Positions 7,939 through 17,589 of a stretch of 64,000 nucleotides of DNA are shown one piece after another. How positions within the stretch are numbered: the first letter of the stretch is position 1; each line of letters begins with the position of its first letter. The notes under the pieces were generated by a model that was given only the letters and a program-made list of their open reading frames with translations, had not been told where the DNA came from and made no database searches. Source of the stretch: JANWXD01 sp037446115 (lineage in GTDB: Bacteria; Acidobacteriota; Terriglobia; Bryobacterales; Bryobacteraceae); the NCBI GenBank assembly GCA_037446115.1, contig JBBIJF010000014.1, forward strand, positions 1 to 64,000, written 5' to 3'. The position numbers and the translations under genes were made by a program.

Positions 7939-10900
7939 TCAGAAGTTCAGCTTCAGAGCGAACTGGATGTTGCGCTCTCCCTGCGCGCTGGTCACTTCCC
8001 CGAACGTCGCACTCGAGGCGGAACGGTTCGGGGCATTGAATTGCGGCGTGTTGGTCAAGTTGAAGAATTCCGTGCGGAACTCGAGATTCATCCGTTCCTT
8101 GATGGGGAAGAGCTTGTGCACGGAGAAATCAAACTGTTTGAGACCCGGGCCACGGACGACGCCCACCCCGGAGTTACCGAGCGTGCCGGCCCTGGGTTCT
8201 CTGAAGGCGGAGCGGTCAAGCCAACTCGTCCCAGGGCCCACCTGCCGCGGACCTTTTCCGTCGGCCAAGCGGTCGGCGCGCGGCCCCCGGGAGCGTGTCC
8301 CGGAACGGTCCGTCGCGGTGATGGTGAGCGGGAACCCGCTCCGAAGCGAGAGAATCCCGCCCATCTCCCAGCCGCCCAAGACGCCGTTGAGAGCACCGTT
8401 CCAGCCGGAGCCCCACTTACGGTTCTTCCCAAAGGGGAGCTGGTAAGTGTAGGCATAGCTCAAAATATGCGTGGCGTCGAAATAGGACGGGCCCCACTCC
8501 GCCTTGCGGTCATAAAGATACTGCCAGTACGCGGACTGGGAAGCGGCCTGCCCCCCTTCGCCGTAGTAACCGATGGCGTCACTCATGCCTTTGGACCACG
8601 TGTAGGACAGCTGGTACTCGAGTCCGGCGGAATAGCGCTTGCGCACCTGCAGTTGCAGCGAGTCGTAGCGCTGGTTGCCGTTGGATTCTGTGCCGGAAAT
8701 CTGTGCGATGTTCCGCAGCAGCGGGTTGCCCGAAAGGTAGGGGCTGGGCTCGGTGACGCCCGGGGCGACGAGGCGGCGCTGGAAGTACGGCATGGGCACG
8801 ACCAGGTGCGTACCATGCTGGCCAACATAGCCCACACTGAGGACAGTCTCGGCAGGCAACTGGCGCTCGATGATAAAGCTCCACTGCTGGACGTTGGCCG
8901 GCCGCACGAAAGGATCCCAGAGCCGGATGGTGACATTGGCGAAGGGGTCCTGAGCCCTGAGAATGGTCAGTCCTTGGTCCGTCGTCGCGCCGATGGCGGT
9001 TTGGCCGGTAAAAATGGCCTCGAATTCGAAGTTAAACGGTGGATTCAAGGGCAGGCGCAGGTTCGTTCCGGTACCCTCCATAAAGGAGGAAATGGTGTAG
9101 GCGCCACGGAAGACCGTCTTCTTGCCGAGGAAGGCGGGCGTCCAGGCGAAGCCGACCCGAGGCTGAAAATCCTTTTTGAACGGTTCATAGAGAGCGCGGC
9201 TGTTACCGTCCTTGCCCGCAAGCAGGAGTTTGCCGCTGAACGGCTCGAAGTTTGCCTGACGATCCTTCACCTCGACCAGCGGGCTGTGATATTCCCAGCG
9301 AAGGCCCAGGTTCAGCGTGAGCGAGTCCGTGACGCGCCAGTCGTCCTGGAAGTAGAAGCCGAGGATGATCTTGCGGTGACCCCAGCTGCCGGTGTTGACG
9401 CCACGGCCGGCCCGTTCCACGAAGCCGAGGAAAAAGTCAGCCTCGGGGAAGCCTCGGGAGATGGGGCTGTTGGCATTGGGCCCTGCCGTGTACTGGCCGT
9501 TGAACTGGATGAAGCCGGTGCGGCCGAAGTTCCCCGCGTAGAACGGATTCATCTGCTGGCGAAGCAACTGACCTCCGGTTTTCATCATATGACGGCCCCG
9601 GATGATGGTGAAGTTATCCGCGAAGTGGTAAGTGTTGTTCGGAAAATTCTGCTGGGTACCGATGTTGGCGCTGCCGATGCCGCTGGCCAGCCCGCCGGAG
9701 AACTGGAGGGACATGAGCCCGGGGCCGCGGTCATTGCCCTGTCGGATACCGAGCTTCTCGGCGACATTGCCCAGACCTTTGTCCAGTCCGCCATTGTGAA
9801 GGACGATGCGGTTGGCACCGATGCGCAGTTCATTGACCTTGGTCGGACTGATAGTCCGCGTCCAGTTGATGACGCCGTTCTGGAATGGCGCGACGTTGAA
9901 GCTATTGAAGAACAGCGGGAACGTATTGTAGCCGGGCTGGTCCTGGCGTCCCCACGAATAGCGGACCGAGAGATCGTCCTGGGAGGTGAGCTTGGCGTCC
10001 ACCTTGATGTCGAACTGGTCGGTGACAAGCTGACTCCGGGATCCGTTGACCTGGTTGAAGCGCAGCTCGTTGTTGAGCGGGAGAGGATACAAGTCGGGCG
10101 AATTGAACAGGTTCGTCGCCACGACATTGCGACGACTCACCGGGATCTGGTTGTTCGAGAAAGGCTGGCGAACACCGCTCGCGTCCGTGGTGAGGGGATC
10201 GTAAAGCTGAATGCCGCGTTCGCTCAGCAGGCGGGAAAAATCCCCGTTGCGGAACGGAGCCGGGATCACCGAAATGGTGCCGACCGAGGTCGGGGTAGCG
10301 CGGCGAATGCCCTGGTAGTCCCCGAAGAAGAACAGCTTGTCGCGCTTCAGAGGTCCGCCGAGCGTGCCTCCGAACTCGTTCCAGCGAATGGGCACGCGGG
10401 GGGTGTTTTGCCAGTTCCGCGCCCAGTTGTTGGCATTGAGCTTGTCGTTGCGGAAGAACTCAAAGACGGTTCCGTGAAATTCGTTCGTGCCCGACTTGAT
10501 GATCACGTTGATCACGCCGCCCTGGAAGTTACCGAATTCCGCCGAGGCGTTGTTCGTAATCATGCGCACTTCCTGGATGGCATCCAGATTAGGCTGATAG
10601 GCCGTCAGGTTGTCGGAGGTGTGGTTGTTATCAATGCCGTCCAGCAGGAAATTGTTGGCTTCTTTCCGGTTGCCGTTAACATAGGGCCGTCCTCCGCCGG
10701 AGGTGCGAACTCCGTTGTTGAAGGCGGCGGGGTTGGTGGTGGTGACACCGGGAGCCAGCAGCGTCAGCGAGATGAAGTTGCGGGAAATCAGAGGCGTCTT
10801 GGTGAGCGTCGTGGGCGTAAGCGTCGCGCCGACGATCGTCGTATCGGTGTTCAACAGCGGCGCCGCTCCCGTAACCTCCACGGTCTCCGTAACAGTTCCG

Positions 10901-11250
10901 ATTTCCAACGTGATATCGAGGCGTGCCCGCTGGTTGAGCTCCAGCACGATGTTGGGGCGTGTGGCGGTCTTGAAGCCTGTGGCTTCCACTTTGAGCTCGT
11001 AGGTGCCCACCGGAATTCGCGGGAACGCGTAGATGCCTTCCTCATTGGTTTTGGTGGGCCAGAGAGTTCCTCGGTTGACATCCTTGGCGGTCACCATTGC
11101 GCCCACCACAGCGGCGCCGCTCGGGTCCGTGATTCTTCCGGTGATGCCGGCGCTGACCTCCTGGGCCAGAGCTGAAACTGGGAAGAATGCCAGCCCGCAC
11201 ACCACGAGTGCGGTACGGCACAAAGACGAGACGGCCATACGTAGATTCAT
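7939..11250 (-). CDS. TonB-dependent receptor, carboxypeptidase-regulatory-like type
   Basis: A complete 1103-residue outer-membrane receptor of the Oar-like type. The ATG at 11250 has an AGAGGAG Shine-Dalgarno about 11 nt upstream; a TTG 30 nt earlier is less likely. Residues 1-29 are a signal peptide ending ALA. Next comes a regulatory beta-sandwich (GITGRITDPSGAAVVGA), then a plug with NFLLDGIDNNHTSDN and SAEFGNFQGGVINVIIKSG. A long barrel follows with EFRTEFFNLTNTPQFN near the end and a terminal aromatic residue (KLNF). A consensus promoter precedes it and a strong hairpin follows it, so it is probably transcribed alone. A BlaI-type repressor gene lies 210 bp upstream on the same strand. 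Ligand unknown. Confidence 0.95.
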   Translation of the reverse strand: MNLRMAVSSLCRTALVVCGLAFFPVSALAQEVSAGITGRITDPSGAAVVGAMVTAKDVNRGTLWPTKTNEEGIYAFPRIPVGTYELKVEATGFKTATRPNIVLELNQRARLDITLEIGTVTETVEVTGAAPLLNTDTTIVGATLTPTTLTKTPLISRNFISLTLLAPGVTTTNPAAFNNGVRTSGGGRPYVNGNRKEANNFLLDGIDNNHTSDNLTAYQPNLDAIQEVRMITNNASAEFGNFQGGVINVIIKSGTNEFHGTVFEFFRNDKLNANNWARNWQNTPRVPIRWNEFGGTLGGPLKRDKLFFFGDYQGIRRATPTSVGTISVIPAPFRNGDFSRLLSERGIQLYDPLTTDASGVRQPFSNNQIPVSRRNVVATNLFNSPDLYPLPLNNELRFNQVNGSRSQLVTDQFDIKVDAKLTSQDDLSVRYSWGRQDQPGYNTFPLFFNSFNVAPFQNGVINWTRTISPTKVNELRIGANRIVLHNGGLDKGLGNVAEKLGIRQGNDRGPGLMSLQFSGGLASGIGSANIGTQQNFPNNTYHFADNFTIIRGRHMMKTGGQLLRQQMNPFYAGNFGRTGFIQFNGQYTAGPNANSPISRGFPEADFFLGFVERAGRGVNTGSWGHRKIILGFYFQDDWRVTDSLTLNLGLRWEYHSPLVEVKDRQANFEPFSGKLLLAGKDGNSRALYEPFKKDFQPRVGFAWTPAFLGKKTVFRGAYTISSFMEGTGTNLRLPLNPPFNFEFEAIFTGQTAIGATTDQGLTILRAQDPFANVTIRLWDPFVRPANVQQWSFIIERQLPAETVLSVGYVGQHGTHLVVPMPYFQRRLVAPGVTEPSPYLSGNPLLRNIAQISGTESNGNQRYDSLQLQVRKRYSAGLEYQLSYTWSKGMSDAIGYYGEGGQAASQSAYWQYLYDRKAEWGPSYFDATHILSYAYTYQLPFGKNRKWGSGWNGALNGVLGGWEMGGILSLRSGFPLTITATDRSGTRSRGPRADRLADGKGPRQVGPGTSWLDRSAFREPRAGTLGNSGVGVVRGPGLKQFDFSVHKLFPIKERMNLEFRTEFFNLTNTPQFNAPNRSASSATFGEVTSAQGERNIQFALKLNF

Positions 11251-11320
11251 TTTGCGAAGTACTCCTCTCTTTGAAGGCAAAGGCAGTGAAGCCTAAAGAC
11301 CACTTTGCGGTTCTGGGTTG

Positions 11321-11349
11321 ATTATAGGCGCACACCGCGAAGATGTCAA
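11321..11349 (-). promoter_or_regulatory. Full-consensus sigma-70 promoter of the second receptor
   Basis: Minus strand: -35 TTGACA (11344-11349), a 17-nt spacer, then -10 TATAAT (11321-11326); both hexamers match consensus exactly. An A/T tract at 11350-11360 lies directly upstream of the -35, as an UP element would. The predicted leader to the ATG at 11250 is about 60-65 nt. Just upstream, 11361-11376 is an imperfect dyad (GCTGCC-4 nt-GGCTGC) that could be an operator; this is a weak inference. Confidence 0.82.
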
Positions 11350-11460
11350 TAAAAAAAATTGCTGCCAAACGGCTGCTAGCCCTGGCAACCCAGTCAGCAG
11401 ACGGCCGGTACTTTAGCGCCCTGTCGTGAGACTCCGCCGTGTCTGGGGTATGGCACGTTG

Positions 11461-11850
11461 TCAGAGCAAAGACGGATCCAGATCGCCGTCGGCAGCCGCG
11501 CCGGGCAGCGCTTGCTGATCCCTCGAGCGGCGGCTGAGGAATTCGACCAGCTCGTCCTCCGATCCTCCAAACAAGGAACTTACGAGTTCCTGTACGGCGG
11601 CACGGCGGACGACCTCACGAGAAATCGCCGGGGAATAAACGAAGGCGCGCCCGACCTTGCGGCGTGTGACCGCACCCTTGCGGGCGAGGCGGTCCAGCAA
11701 GGTCATCACTGTAGTGTAGGCGAGGTCGCGGCCGGGAGCGAGCGCGGCCCGGACGTCTTTGACGGTGCCTTCGCCGAGCAGCCACAACGCCTTCAGACAT
11801 TCCAGCTCCAGGGGAGGCGGAACGCCGCGGGGCGGAGCAGGCCGGCGCAT
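11461..11850 (-). CDS. BlaI/MecI/CopY-family transcriptional repressor
   Basis: A 129-residue winged-helix regulator of normal family length. The start is the ATG at 11850, one base after the TGA of the upstream gene; longer readings in this frame run into non-coding composition. The helix-turn-helix region is LELECLKALWLLGEGTVKD followed by YTTVMTLLDRLARKG and the wing RRKVGRAFVYSPA. Dimerisation helices follow (VRRAAVQELVSSLFGG). BlaI proteins are usually inactivated by an M56 peptidase (BlaR), and none is adjacent here. The nearest downstream promoter on the same strand is that of the TonB-dependent receptor, a possible but unproven target. Confidence 0.9.
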   Translation of the reverse strand: MRRPAPPRGVPPPLELECLKALWLLGEGTVKDVRAALAPGRDLAYTTVMTLLDRLARKGAVTRRKVGRAFVYSPAISREVVRRAAVQELVSSLFGGSEDELVEFLSRRSRDQQALPGAAADGDLDPSLL

Positions 11851-11851
11851 T

Positions 11852-12934
11852 TCAGGAATCGTTGCCCAGAGCGTCGAGCAGTTTCTCCCCAAACAGGGTG
11901 GGAGAGTCAGGAGCAAGCTGCTTGCCGGTGCGGGGAGCGGGAACCGGACGCGCTCGGAGTTTGCGTTCACCGGTTCCCTCGAGATAGCGGAGCTTTTTGA
12001 GAATGATACGGTCGAGGGGCTGACTGTAAGTGGTCCAGTCGCCGTCAACGTGAGGGTCCCGGTCCACGCGGGCCCGCATGCACTCCATTTTGGAGTCGAG
12101 GTCGTCGAGGTAGTGCAGCAGCAAAGCCTCCGGGAACAGAGGGACTTTGGGTGAGCCAAACTCAAGCTGGCCGTGGTGGCTCAGAACCATGTGCTCGACG
12201 AGCGCGCGGAGTTTGGGCGGAAAGTCGGGGAGGTTGTGGAGCTTGTCGGCGATCAGGCGGACGCCGATCGCGATATGGCCAAGGAGCTGGCCTTCGGTGG
12301 TATAGCCGAAACTGCGGTCATAGCGCAACTCGTAAAGCTTGCCGATATCGTGCAATACGGCGCCTGTCAGAAGCAAATCCAAATCCAGGTGTTTGTAGTG
12401 TCCGGCAGCGAACTGACAAAGGCGGCAAAGTGAAAGGATGTGCTCGAGCAGGCCGCCCAAGTATGCATGGTGCACAGACTTGGCCGCGGGGGCGCGCTTA
12501 AGGCGCGAGGCAATCTCCGGGTCATCTAAGAAGGCGCTCAGCAGCGCATTCAGGTGCGGCTGACGCACGCCGGCCACAATCTGGCGCAACTCGGCGAACA
12601 TCTCCTCCGGATCACGGGCCGAAACCGGGAAGAAATCAGCGGGGTCCACTTCCGAGTCATCCACGCGCTGGACCTTGTGAATGGTGAGCTGCGGGCGGTT
12701 CTGGTAGATGGTGTAAAGCCCCTTGATGCGAACGAAATCGTCCCGGTCGAACGTGTGCATCACTTCGGCGACGTTGTCCCACATTTTGGCGTCGAGATCC
12801 CCGGTGCGGTCGCCGAGGAGGAGCGAAAGGTACAACTCTCCGGATTTCTTCTGCCGGATCTCCTTATGATGCACCAGGAAGGTTGCCGTAACCACCTGGT
12901 TGGGCTGAAGTTCGTTCACATAGGGGGATTTCAT
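11852..12934 (-). CDS. YhaM-like 3'-5' exoribonuclease (OB-fold plus HD domain)
   Basis: A 360-residue protein with an N-terminal OB-fold nucleic-acid-binding domain (residues about 10-85; LSLLLGDRTGDLDAKMWDN) and an HD phosphohydrolase domain (about 150-290). Metal-binding residues are visible in HHAYLGGLLEH, LHDIGKLYEL and LSHHGQLEFGSP. This two-domain order is that of Bacillus YhaM, an RNase acting from 3' ends. The last 40 residues are Pro/Arg-rich. The ATG at 12934 lies 13 nt after the surA-like stop and the gene abuts blaI, so they are probably cotranscribed. Confidence 0.88.
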   Translation of the reverse strand: MKSPYVNELQPNQVVTATFLVHHKEIRQKKSGELYLSLLLGDRTGDLDAKMWDNVAEVMHTFDRDDFVRIKGLYTIYQNRPQLTIHKVQRVDDSEVDPADFFPVSARDPEEMFAELRQIVAGVRQPHLNALLSAFLDDPEIASRLKRAPAAKSVHHAYLGGLLEHILSLCRLCQFAAGHYKHLDLDLLLTGAVLHDIGKLYELRYDRSFGYTTEGQLLGHIAIGVRLIADKLHNLPDFPPKLRALVEHMVLSHHGQLEFGSPKVPLFPEALLLHYLDDLDSKMECMRARVDRDPHVDGDWTTYSQPLDRIILKKLRYLEGTGERKLRARPVPAPRTGKQLAPDSPTLFGEKLLDALGNDS

Positions 12935-12947
12935 CGCGGTTCGCCGG

Positions 12948-14084
12948 CTACTTGGAAGAACTCGTGGTCTTGGCCGGCCTTGTGGTGCCCGGGATCGGAA
13001 TCACCCACAGCAAGCGGCGCCGTCGAGTCTGAGCGGCAACCTCCTCTTTCGTCACCGTTTCCGGCTTGAGCTGGGCCGGATCTTTCCAAGACGTGTCCTT
13101 TCCGGGGGCGGCGCCGGTGTCAACATAGCCCTCGCGGATTTCGAGGAAGGCATCCATACGCAGCTTGGTGAGGTAGTCGCGCATGGCGGGCTGGAAGCGC
13201 GGCATGTAGAGCTTTTCCATGATCTCGTTCTGGACTTCTTCAAGACTGGCCAGGCCGGCTTTATGAGCCTCCTCGACCCGAAGGATCAAGAAACCGTTCG
13301 GGATGCGAATCGGATCGGTGACATAACCGCGCTCTTTGCCGAAGACGTGTTCGACGATCTGGGGATTCAGGTCGGCGCGCCGGAACCATCCGAGCTCGCC
13401 CATGTTCTGGGCGGTGACGGCATCAGAGTTGTCGCGGGCCAGCTCGCCGAAGCGTTCCCCCTTGCGGGCGCGCTCGACCAGATCCCGCGCCTTTTTCTCG
13501 AGTGCCGGAATCTCGGCTTCAGTCTTGCCTTCGGTGGAAATGAGGATCTCGCGGAGCAAAACACGCTCTTCGCGAATGAATTCGTCCTTGTGTTCGTTAT
13601 AGTACTTCTCGACCTCGGCTCTGGGGATGTTGATTTTGGAGCCCACTTCCTGGCCGATCACGCGCCGCGTCAGGAAGTTGTTCTTCATTTCGGCCTTGAA
13701 GTCTTCAAAAGGCATGCCAGTTTGTTCGCGGATCCATTCGTGGAACTTGTCTTGATCCGCAATCTTGTACTGGAGCTGAATATCCGCCAGGTACTTGCTG
13801 ACTTCGGCGTCCACGTTGATGTTGAGATCACGCCCGCGCTGGACCAGGAGAAGCTCATCAATACGGTCCCGCAGGATATCCTTTTCACGCTCTTTCAGCT
13901 CGGCCTCGAGTTTGGCGCCGCTGAGACCGCGGCGCCGGAGCTCGGCTTCCAGCTGGTCCCGGCTCCGTTTCAGGTCACCCGTCGTGATGATTTCGTTGTT
14001 GACCTTGGCGACGATCTGCTCGACCACGCGCACGTCCGCCGCGAACGCCGGCGCCAGAGCGAGCAAGCAACCCAGCAACCTCAT
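12948..14084 (-). CDS. SurA-like periplasmic peptidyl-prolyl isomerase/chaperone
   Basis: A 378-residue exported chaperone for outer-membrane proteins. The ATG at 14084, 7 nt after the mfd stop, gives the signal peptide MRLLGCLLALAPAFAA. The SurA N-domain follows (VEQIVAKVNNEIITTGDL, then a long charged helix pair), and one parvulin PPIC domain lies at about 190-290 (LLREILISTEGKTEAE; MGELGWFRRADLNPQIVEH). The C-terminal helix returns to the N-domain fold, and the tail is Lys/Arg/Thr-rich. E. coli SurA has two PPIC domains and this one has a single domain. The large TonB receptors nearby are plausible clients. Confidence 0.87.
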   Translation of the reverse strand: MRLLGCLLALAPAFAADVRVVEQIVAKVNNEIITTGDLKRSRDQLEAELRRRGLSGAKLEAELKEREKDILRDRIDELLLVQRGRDLNINVDAEVSKYLADIQLQYKIADQDKFHEWIREQTGMPFEDFKAEMKNNFLTRRVIGQEVGSKINIPRAEVEKYYNEHKDEFIREERVLLREILISTEGKTEAEIPALEKKARDLVERARKGERFGELARDNSDAVTAQNMGELGWFRRADLNPQIVEHVFGKERGYVTDPIRIPNGFLILRVEEAHKAGLASLEEVQNEIMEKLYMPRFQPAMRDYLTKLRMDAFLEIREGYVDTGAAPGKDTSWKDPAQLKPETVTKEEVAAQTRRRRLLWVIPIPGTTRPAKTTSSSK

Positions 14085-14091
14085 GCTCTCA

Positions 14092-17000
14092 TTATGGTAC
14101 AGGCGGGGGGACGGCAGCGGGGAGGGGCGGAGACGGACGCAGCAGCAAGAGGCGCTCGCGTAAAGCTGCCAGCACGGTGCTCGCGTCGGCGTCTCCGTCC
14201 GCAGGCAGCCGCAACACGCCGGCGGGCGTGAACTGCGCTCCGGGCGTGAGGCGGACAAGTTCCGTAAGCCGTCCAGGGTCCACGGGAGATTCGGGATGGA
14301 ACTTCAGATGAAGCGCACCCTGACGCCGCTCGATGGAGACGATGCCCAGTTTTTCAGCCAGGGATTTCAGGATGGCGAATTCCACCAGGTCCCGGACGGC
14401 CTGAGGCGGGGGCCCGTAACGGTCGGTGAGGTCGGCCAGAACGCGCGAAGCTGCTTCGCGGTCGGTGATTTCCGCGATGCGCTTATACGCGCGGAGCCGC
14501 TGCTGCTCTTCGGAGATGTAGTCGGGGGGGATGCGCAGATCCAGGCCCAGGTTCAGGGTGGCGTGCACTTCGAGCGGCAGCTGTTCGCCCTTTAGTTCGC
14601 GGACAGTCTCCTCAAGCAGCTTGACGTAGGTGTCATAGCCCACAGCGTTGATATGGCCGTGCTGTTCGCCGCCCAGCAGATTGCCCGCGCCGCGCAGCTC
14701 GAGATCGAGGGCCGCGATCTTGAAGCCGGCGCCGAGTTCGCTGAACTCTTTCAAGGCCGCAAGGCGCTTGCGCGCAGTCTCGGTCAGTTCAGCTTCCGGC
14801 GGGACAAGCAGGTAGGCGTAGGCGCGGCGGTTGGAGCGGCCGACCCTGCCCCGGAGCTGATACAGTTCCGCAAGACCGTACCGCTCAGCGTGATCAATGA
14901 TGATCGTGTTCGCCAGCGGGATGTCGAGGCCGTTCTCGACGATGGTCGTGCAGGCAAGCAGATCGAACTGGTGGCGCATGAAGCCGAGCATGACTTTTTC
15001 CAGCTGGACTTCGCTCATCTGGCCGTGAGCCACGGCGATCCGGCAATGAGGGACCAATTGCTGGAGCTCGGCAGCGCGCGACCACAGGGTTTCGATGCGG
15101 TTGTGGACGAAGTAGATCTGTCCTCCCCGGGCCAGTTCCTGCTCGATGGCGGCCCGGATCAGTTCGGGGTCGAAGTGGGCCACGACCGTGTGGATGGCGA
15201 GACGGTCCTTCGGCGGGGTCTCGATGACGGACATATCCCGGAGACCGAGCAAAGCCATGTGAAGGGTGCGAGGAATCGGCGTAGCAGTCATCGTGAGCAC
15301 GTCCACGTTTTTGCGGAGCTGTTTGAGTCGCTCCTTGTGCCGGACGCCGAAGCGCTGCTCCTCGTCGATGATAAGCAGCCCGAGGTCCCGAAATTCGACA
15401 TCCTTGGAAAGCAGCCGATGAGTGCCGATGACGATGTCCACCCTGCCCGTCGCCAGGTCATCCAGGATGGTTTTCCGCTGCCTGGGAGAAACGAAGCGGC
15501 TGAGCATTTCCACACGGACCGGGAAGGGGGCGAAGCGGGTCTTGAAGGTCTCATAGTGCTGGAAGCAAAGGACGGTGGTGGGAGCCAGCACTGCGACCTG
15601 CTTGCCGTCCGCAAGGGCTTTGAAGGCCGCGCGCATGGCGACCTCCGTTTTTCCGAAGCCGACATCGCCGCACAGGAGACGGTCCATAGGCTCCGGACGT
15701 TCCATGTCGCGTTTGATTTCGCGGATTGCCGTAAGCTGGTCTTCGGTTTCGACGAACTCAAAGGCGTCCTCGAATTCGCGCTGCCAGTTGCTGTCGGGGG
15801 AGAAGGCGAAGCCTTGGGCCAGCTTTCGCTCGGCGTAGAGTTTGAGCAACTCCTGGGCCATGTCGCGCATGCGGGCCTTGATGCGACTGCGCGTGCGCGC
15901 CCAGGTAACCCCACCGAGTCTGTCAAGCGGCGGCGCCGCCTCGCCGGCCCCGCGGTACTTTTGAACGAGGTCCAGGCGGCTGAGGGGTACGTAGAGCCGG
16001 GCCTCGCCGGCGTACTCGAGGAGCATGAAGTCTCCCTTCTGCCCGTCGAGCGCGAGTTCCCGGAGGCCGAGGAAGCGGCCGACGCCGTGCTCGGCATGAA
16101 CGACATAGTCACCGGGCTTGAGGTCGGCCAGATCGGCGGAGAAGCGCGTGAGATGGGTGCGAGCGGGCGCACGAGCGACGACTTCGGAGGCGTCGAAGAG
16201 ATCCTCGAAGCCGTAGATGGCGATGTTGGCGTCTGCGAAGACCGCACCGCGGCGTACGCACCCTCGGAGCAGGAAGACGTTGGTGACCGCGCCCGCCAAA
16301 TAGGCCCGCTCGGCGAGGTACGCGGACGTGCCATCCGACGGTTCGATGCCAAGCTGGCAAGGGAGTTCGTACTCGTTGAAGATATCGGCGAGGCGCTCCA
16401 GTTCACCACCGGAGGCGGCGAAGAAAGCCACGCGGCCGCCACGTTCCAGGAAGTTCCGCGTCTCCGCCACTGCGATGCGCATGTTGCCATGAAAGGCGAC
16501 GGAAGGACGGATGGTCATGTGACAGCCGGGGTCGCCGCCGAAATCGAGCTCGCGAAAGGCAACCTGGGCGGCCGGCTCGCAAGCGGACCGCAACTCCTCC
16601 CAGCGGAAGAAAATCCGCTCGGGCGGGCATTCCGGAAATGGGGACTGCTCCAGCCGCTCCCACAACCGTTCCGCGGAGCGGGCAAGCTGCTCCGGCTCGA
16701 CCCAAATCAGAATGGCGGAGGGCGAAAAGGACAAGAGCGAAGCACTGCGCGGGCGCAGGAGGGGCACGAAGAACTCCCAGCCCGGGAAGGGGCCCGGCGG
16801 GCGCGGCGCGCGGCCCGGACCGAGACAATCCGCCAGCTGAACGAAGACTTCCTGCGATGCGGGCGTCTCCGACAGAGGAAGAATGAGGCACTCCTCAATC
16901 CGCATTACGGAGCGCTGGGTTTCCACATCGAACCGGCGTATGGATTCGATCTGGTCGCCGAAAAACTCGACGCGGACCGGGCCGGGGGATTCGGGGGAGA

Positions 17001-17589
17001 ACACGTCCACAATGCCGCCACGGACGGAATAATCGCCGACCATCTCAACCGGGTCGCGCTTTTGGTAGCCGGTCGCTTCCAGATGCGCCACCAAATTCTC
17101 CAAGGGGAGTTCTTCGCCACAGCGGAGCGTGAGGGCCAAGGTCCGGTAGAATTCCGGCGATTCGAGGCGCAACAGCGCAGAAGCCAGCGGGGTCACGGTT
17201 AACGACGTGCGTCCCGTCGCGAGACGCCACAAAGCCACGGCTCGCTGCTCACGGATCTCGGAGTGCGGTGAGAGGTGCTGGAACGGCAAAACGTCGAACG
17301 CGGGGAGCAGTTGTGGTCCGGGAAGGGCGCGAGAAGGTACGAGCAGTTCGAAAAACGTGCCAAGGAGCTCCGTGAGATCGTCGGCTTCTTTCGGGCTGGA
17401 AGTAATCAAAATGACGGGCCGTTCCGCGGCCTGCCAGAGGAGGGCCGCGTAGAGGGCCTTGGCGAGGGGAGGCAGCCCGGAGAGGCTGTGACAGCCTTCC
17501 CGAGCGGCGGTGATGTCATGCAGGAGACGCTGGAAAGCCGGATGGCGGCCGAGGCTCTGCAAAAGTTCGCGTACGGCAGGGTGCGTCAA
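14092..17589 (-). CDS. mfd: Transcription-repair coupling factor
   Basis: A 1165-residue ATP-dependent translocase that removes stalled RNA polymerase and recruits UvrA; the length is normal (about 1150). The N-terminal UvrB-like module has VMRIEECLILPLSETP and GGIVDVFSPESPGPVRVEFF (family motifs, shortened). The RNA-polymerase-interacting domain starts at DYVVHAEHGVGRFLGL. The helicase core has Walker A GDVGFGKTEVAMRAAF, DEEQRFGVRHKERLK and motif VI RGRVGRSNRRAYAYL. The C-terminal TRCF domain is present. The start codon is a TTG at 17589 overlapping the rfaE2 stop by 4 nt, which implies translational coupling. The long plus-strand frame across it is a shadow. Confidence 0.97.
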   Translation of the reverse strand: MTHPAVRELLQSLGRHPAFQRLLHDITAAREGCHSLSGLPPLAKALYAALLWQAAERPVILITSSPKEADDLTELLGTFFELLVPSRALPGPQLLPAFDVLPFQHLSPHSEIREQRAVALWRLATGRTSLTVTPLASALLRLESPEFYRTLALTLRCGEELPLENLVAHLEATGYQKRDPVEMVGDYSVRGGIVDVFSPESPGPVRVEFFGDQIESIRRFDVETQRSVMRIEECLILPLSETPASQEVFVQLADCLGPGRAPRPPGPFPGWEFFVPLLRPRSASLLSFSPSAILIWVEPEQLARSAERLWERLEQSPFPECPPERIFFRWEELRSACEPAAQVAFRELDFGGDPGCHMTIRPSVAFHGNMRIAVAETRNFLERGGRVAFFAASGGELERLADIFNEYELPCQLGIEPSDGTSAYLAERAYLAGAVTNVFLLRGCVRRGAVFADANIAIYGFEDLFDASEVVARAPARTHLTRFSADLADLKPGDYVVHAEHGVGRFLGLRELALDGQKGDFMLLEYAGEARLYVPLSRLDLVQKYRGAGEAAPPLDRLGGVTWARTRSRIKARMRDMAQELLKLYAERKLAQGFAFSPDSNWQREFEDAFEFVETEDQLTAIREIKRDMERPEPMDRLLCGDVGFGKTEVAMRAAFKALADGKQVAVLAPTTVLCFQHYETFKTRFAPFPVRVEMLSRFVSPRQRKTILDDLATGRVDIVIGTHRLLSKDVEFRDLGLLIIDEEQRFGVRHKERLKQLRKNVDVLTMTATPIPRTLHMALLGLRDMSVIETPPKDRLAIHTVVAHFDPELIRAAIEQELARGGQIYFVHNRIETLWSRAAELQQLVPHCRIAVAHGQMSEVQLEKVMLGFMRHQFDLLACTTIVENGLDIPLANTIIIDHAERYGLAELYQLRGRVGRSNRRAYAYLLVPPEAELTETARKRLAALKEFSELGAGFKIAALDLELRGAGNLLGGEQHGHINAVGYDTYVKLLEETVRELKGEQLPLEVHATLNLGLDLRIPPDYISEEQQRLRAYKRIAEITDREAASRVLADLTDRYGPPPQAVRDLVEFAILKSLAEKLGIVSIERRQGALHLKFHPESPVDPGRLTELVRLTPGAQFTPAGVLRLPADGDADASTVLAALRERLLLLRPSPPLPAAVPPPVP

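Noticed and set aside
7876..11175. A 1099-codon open frame on the plus strand opposite the TonB receptor
   Set aside because: It mirrors the receptor codons, has no family motif or RBS and shows the Val/Arg/Gly/Glu-rich composition of high-GC antisense frames. The same applies to the long frames at 1490-3415 and 14653-17202.
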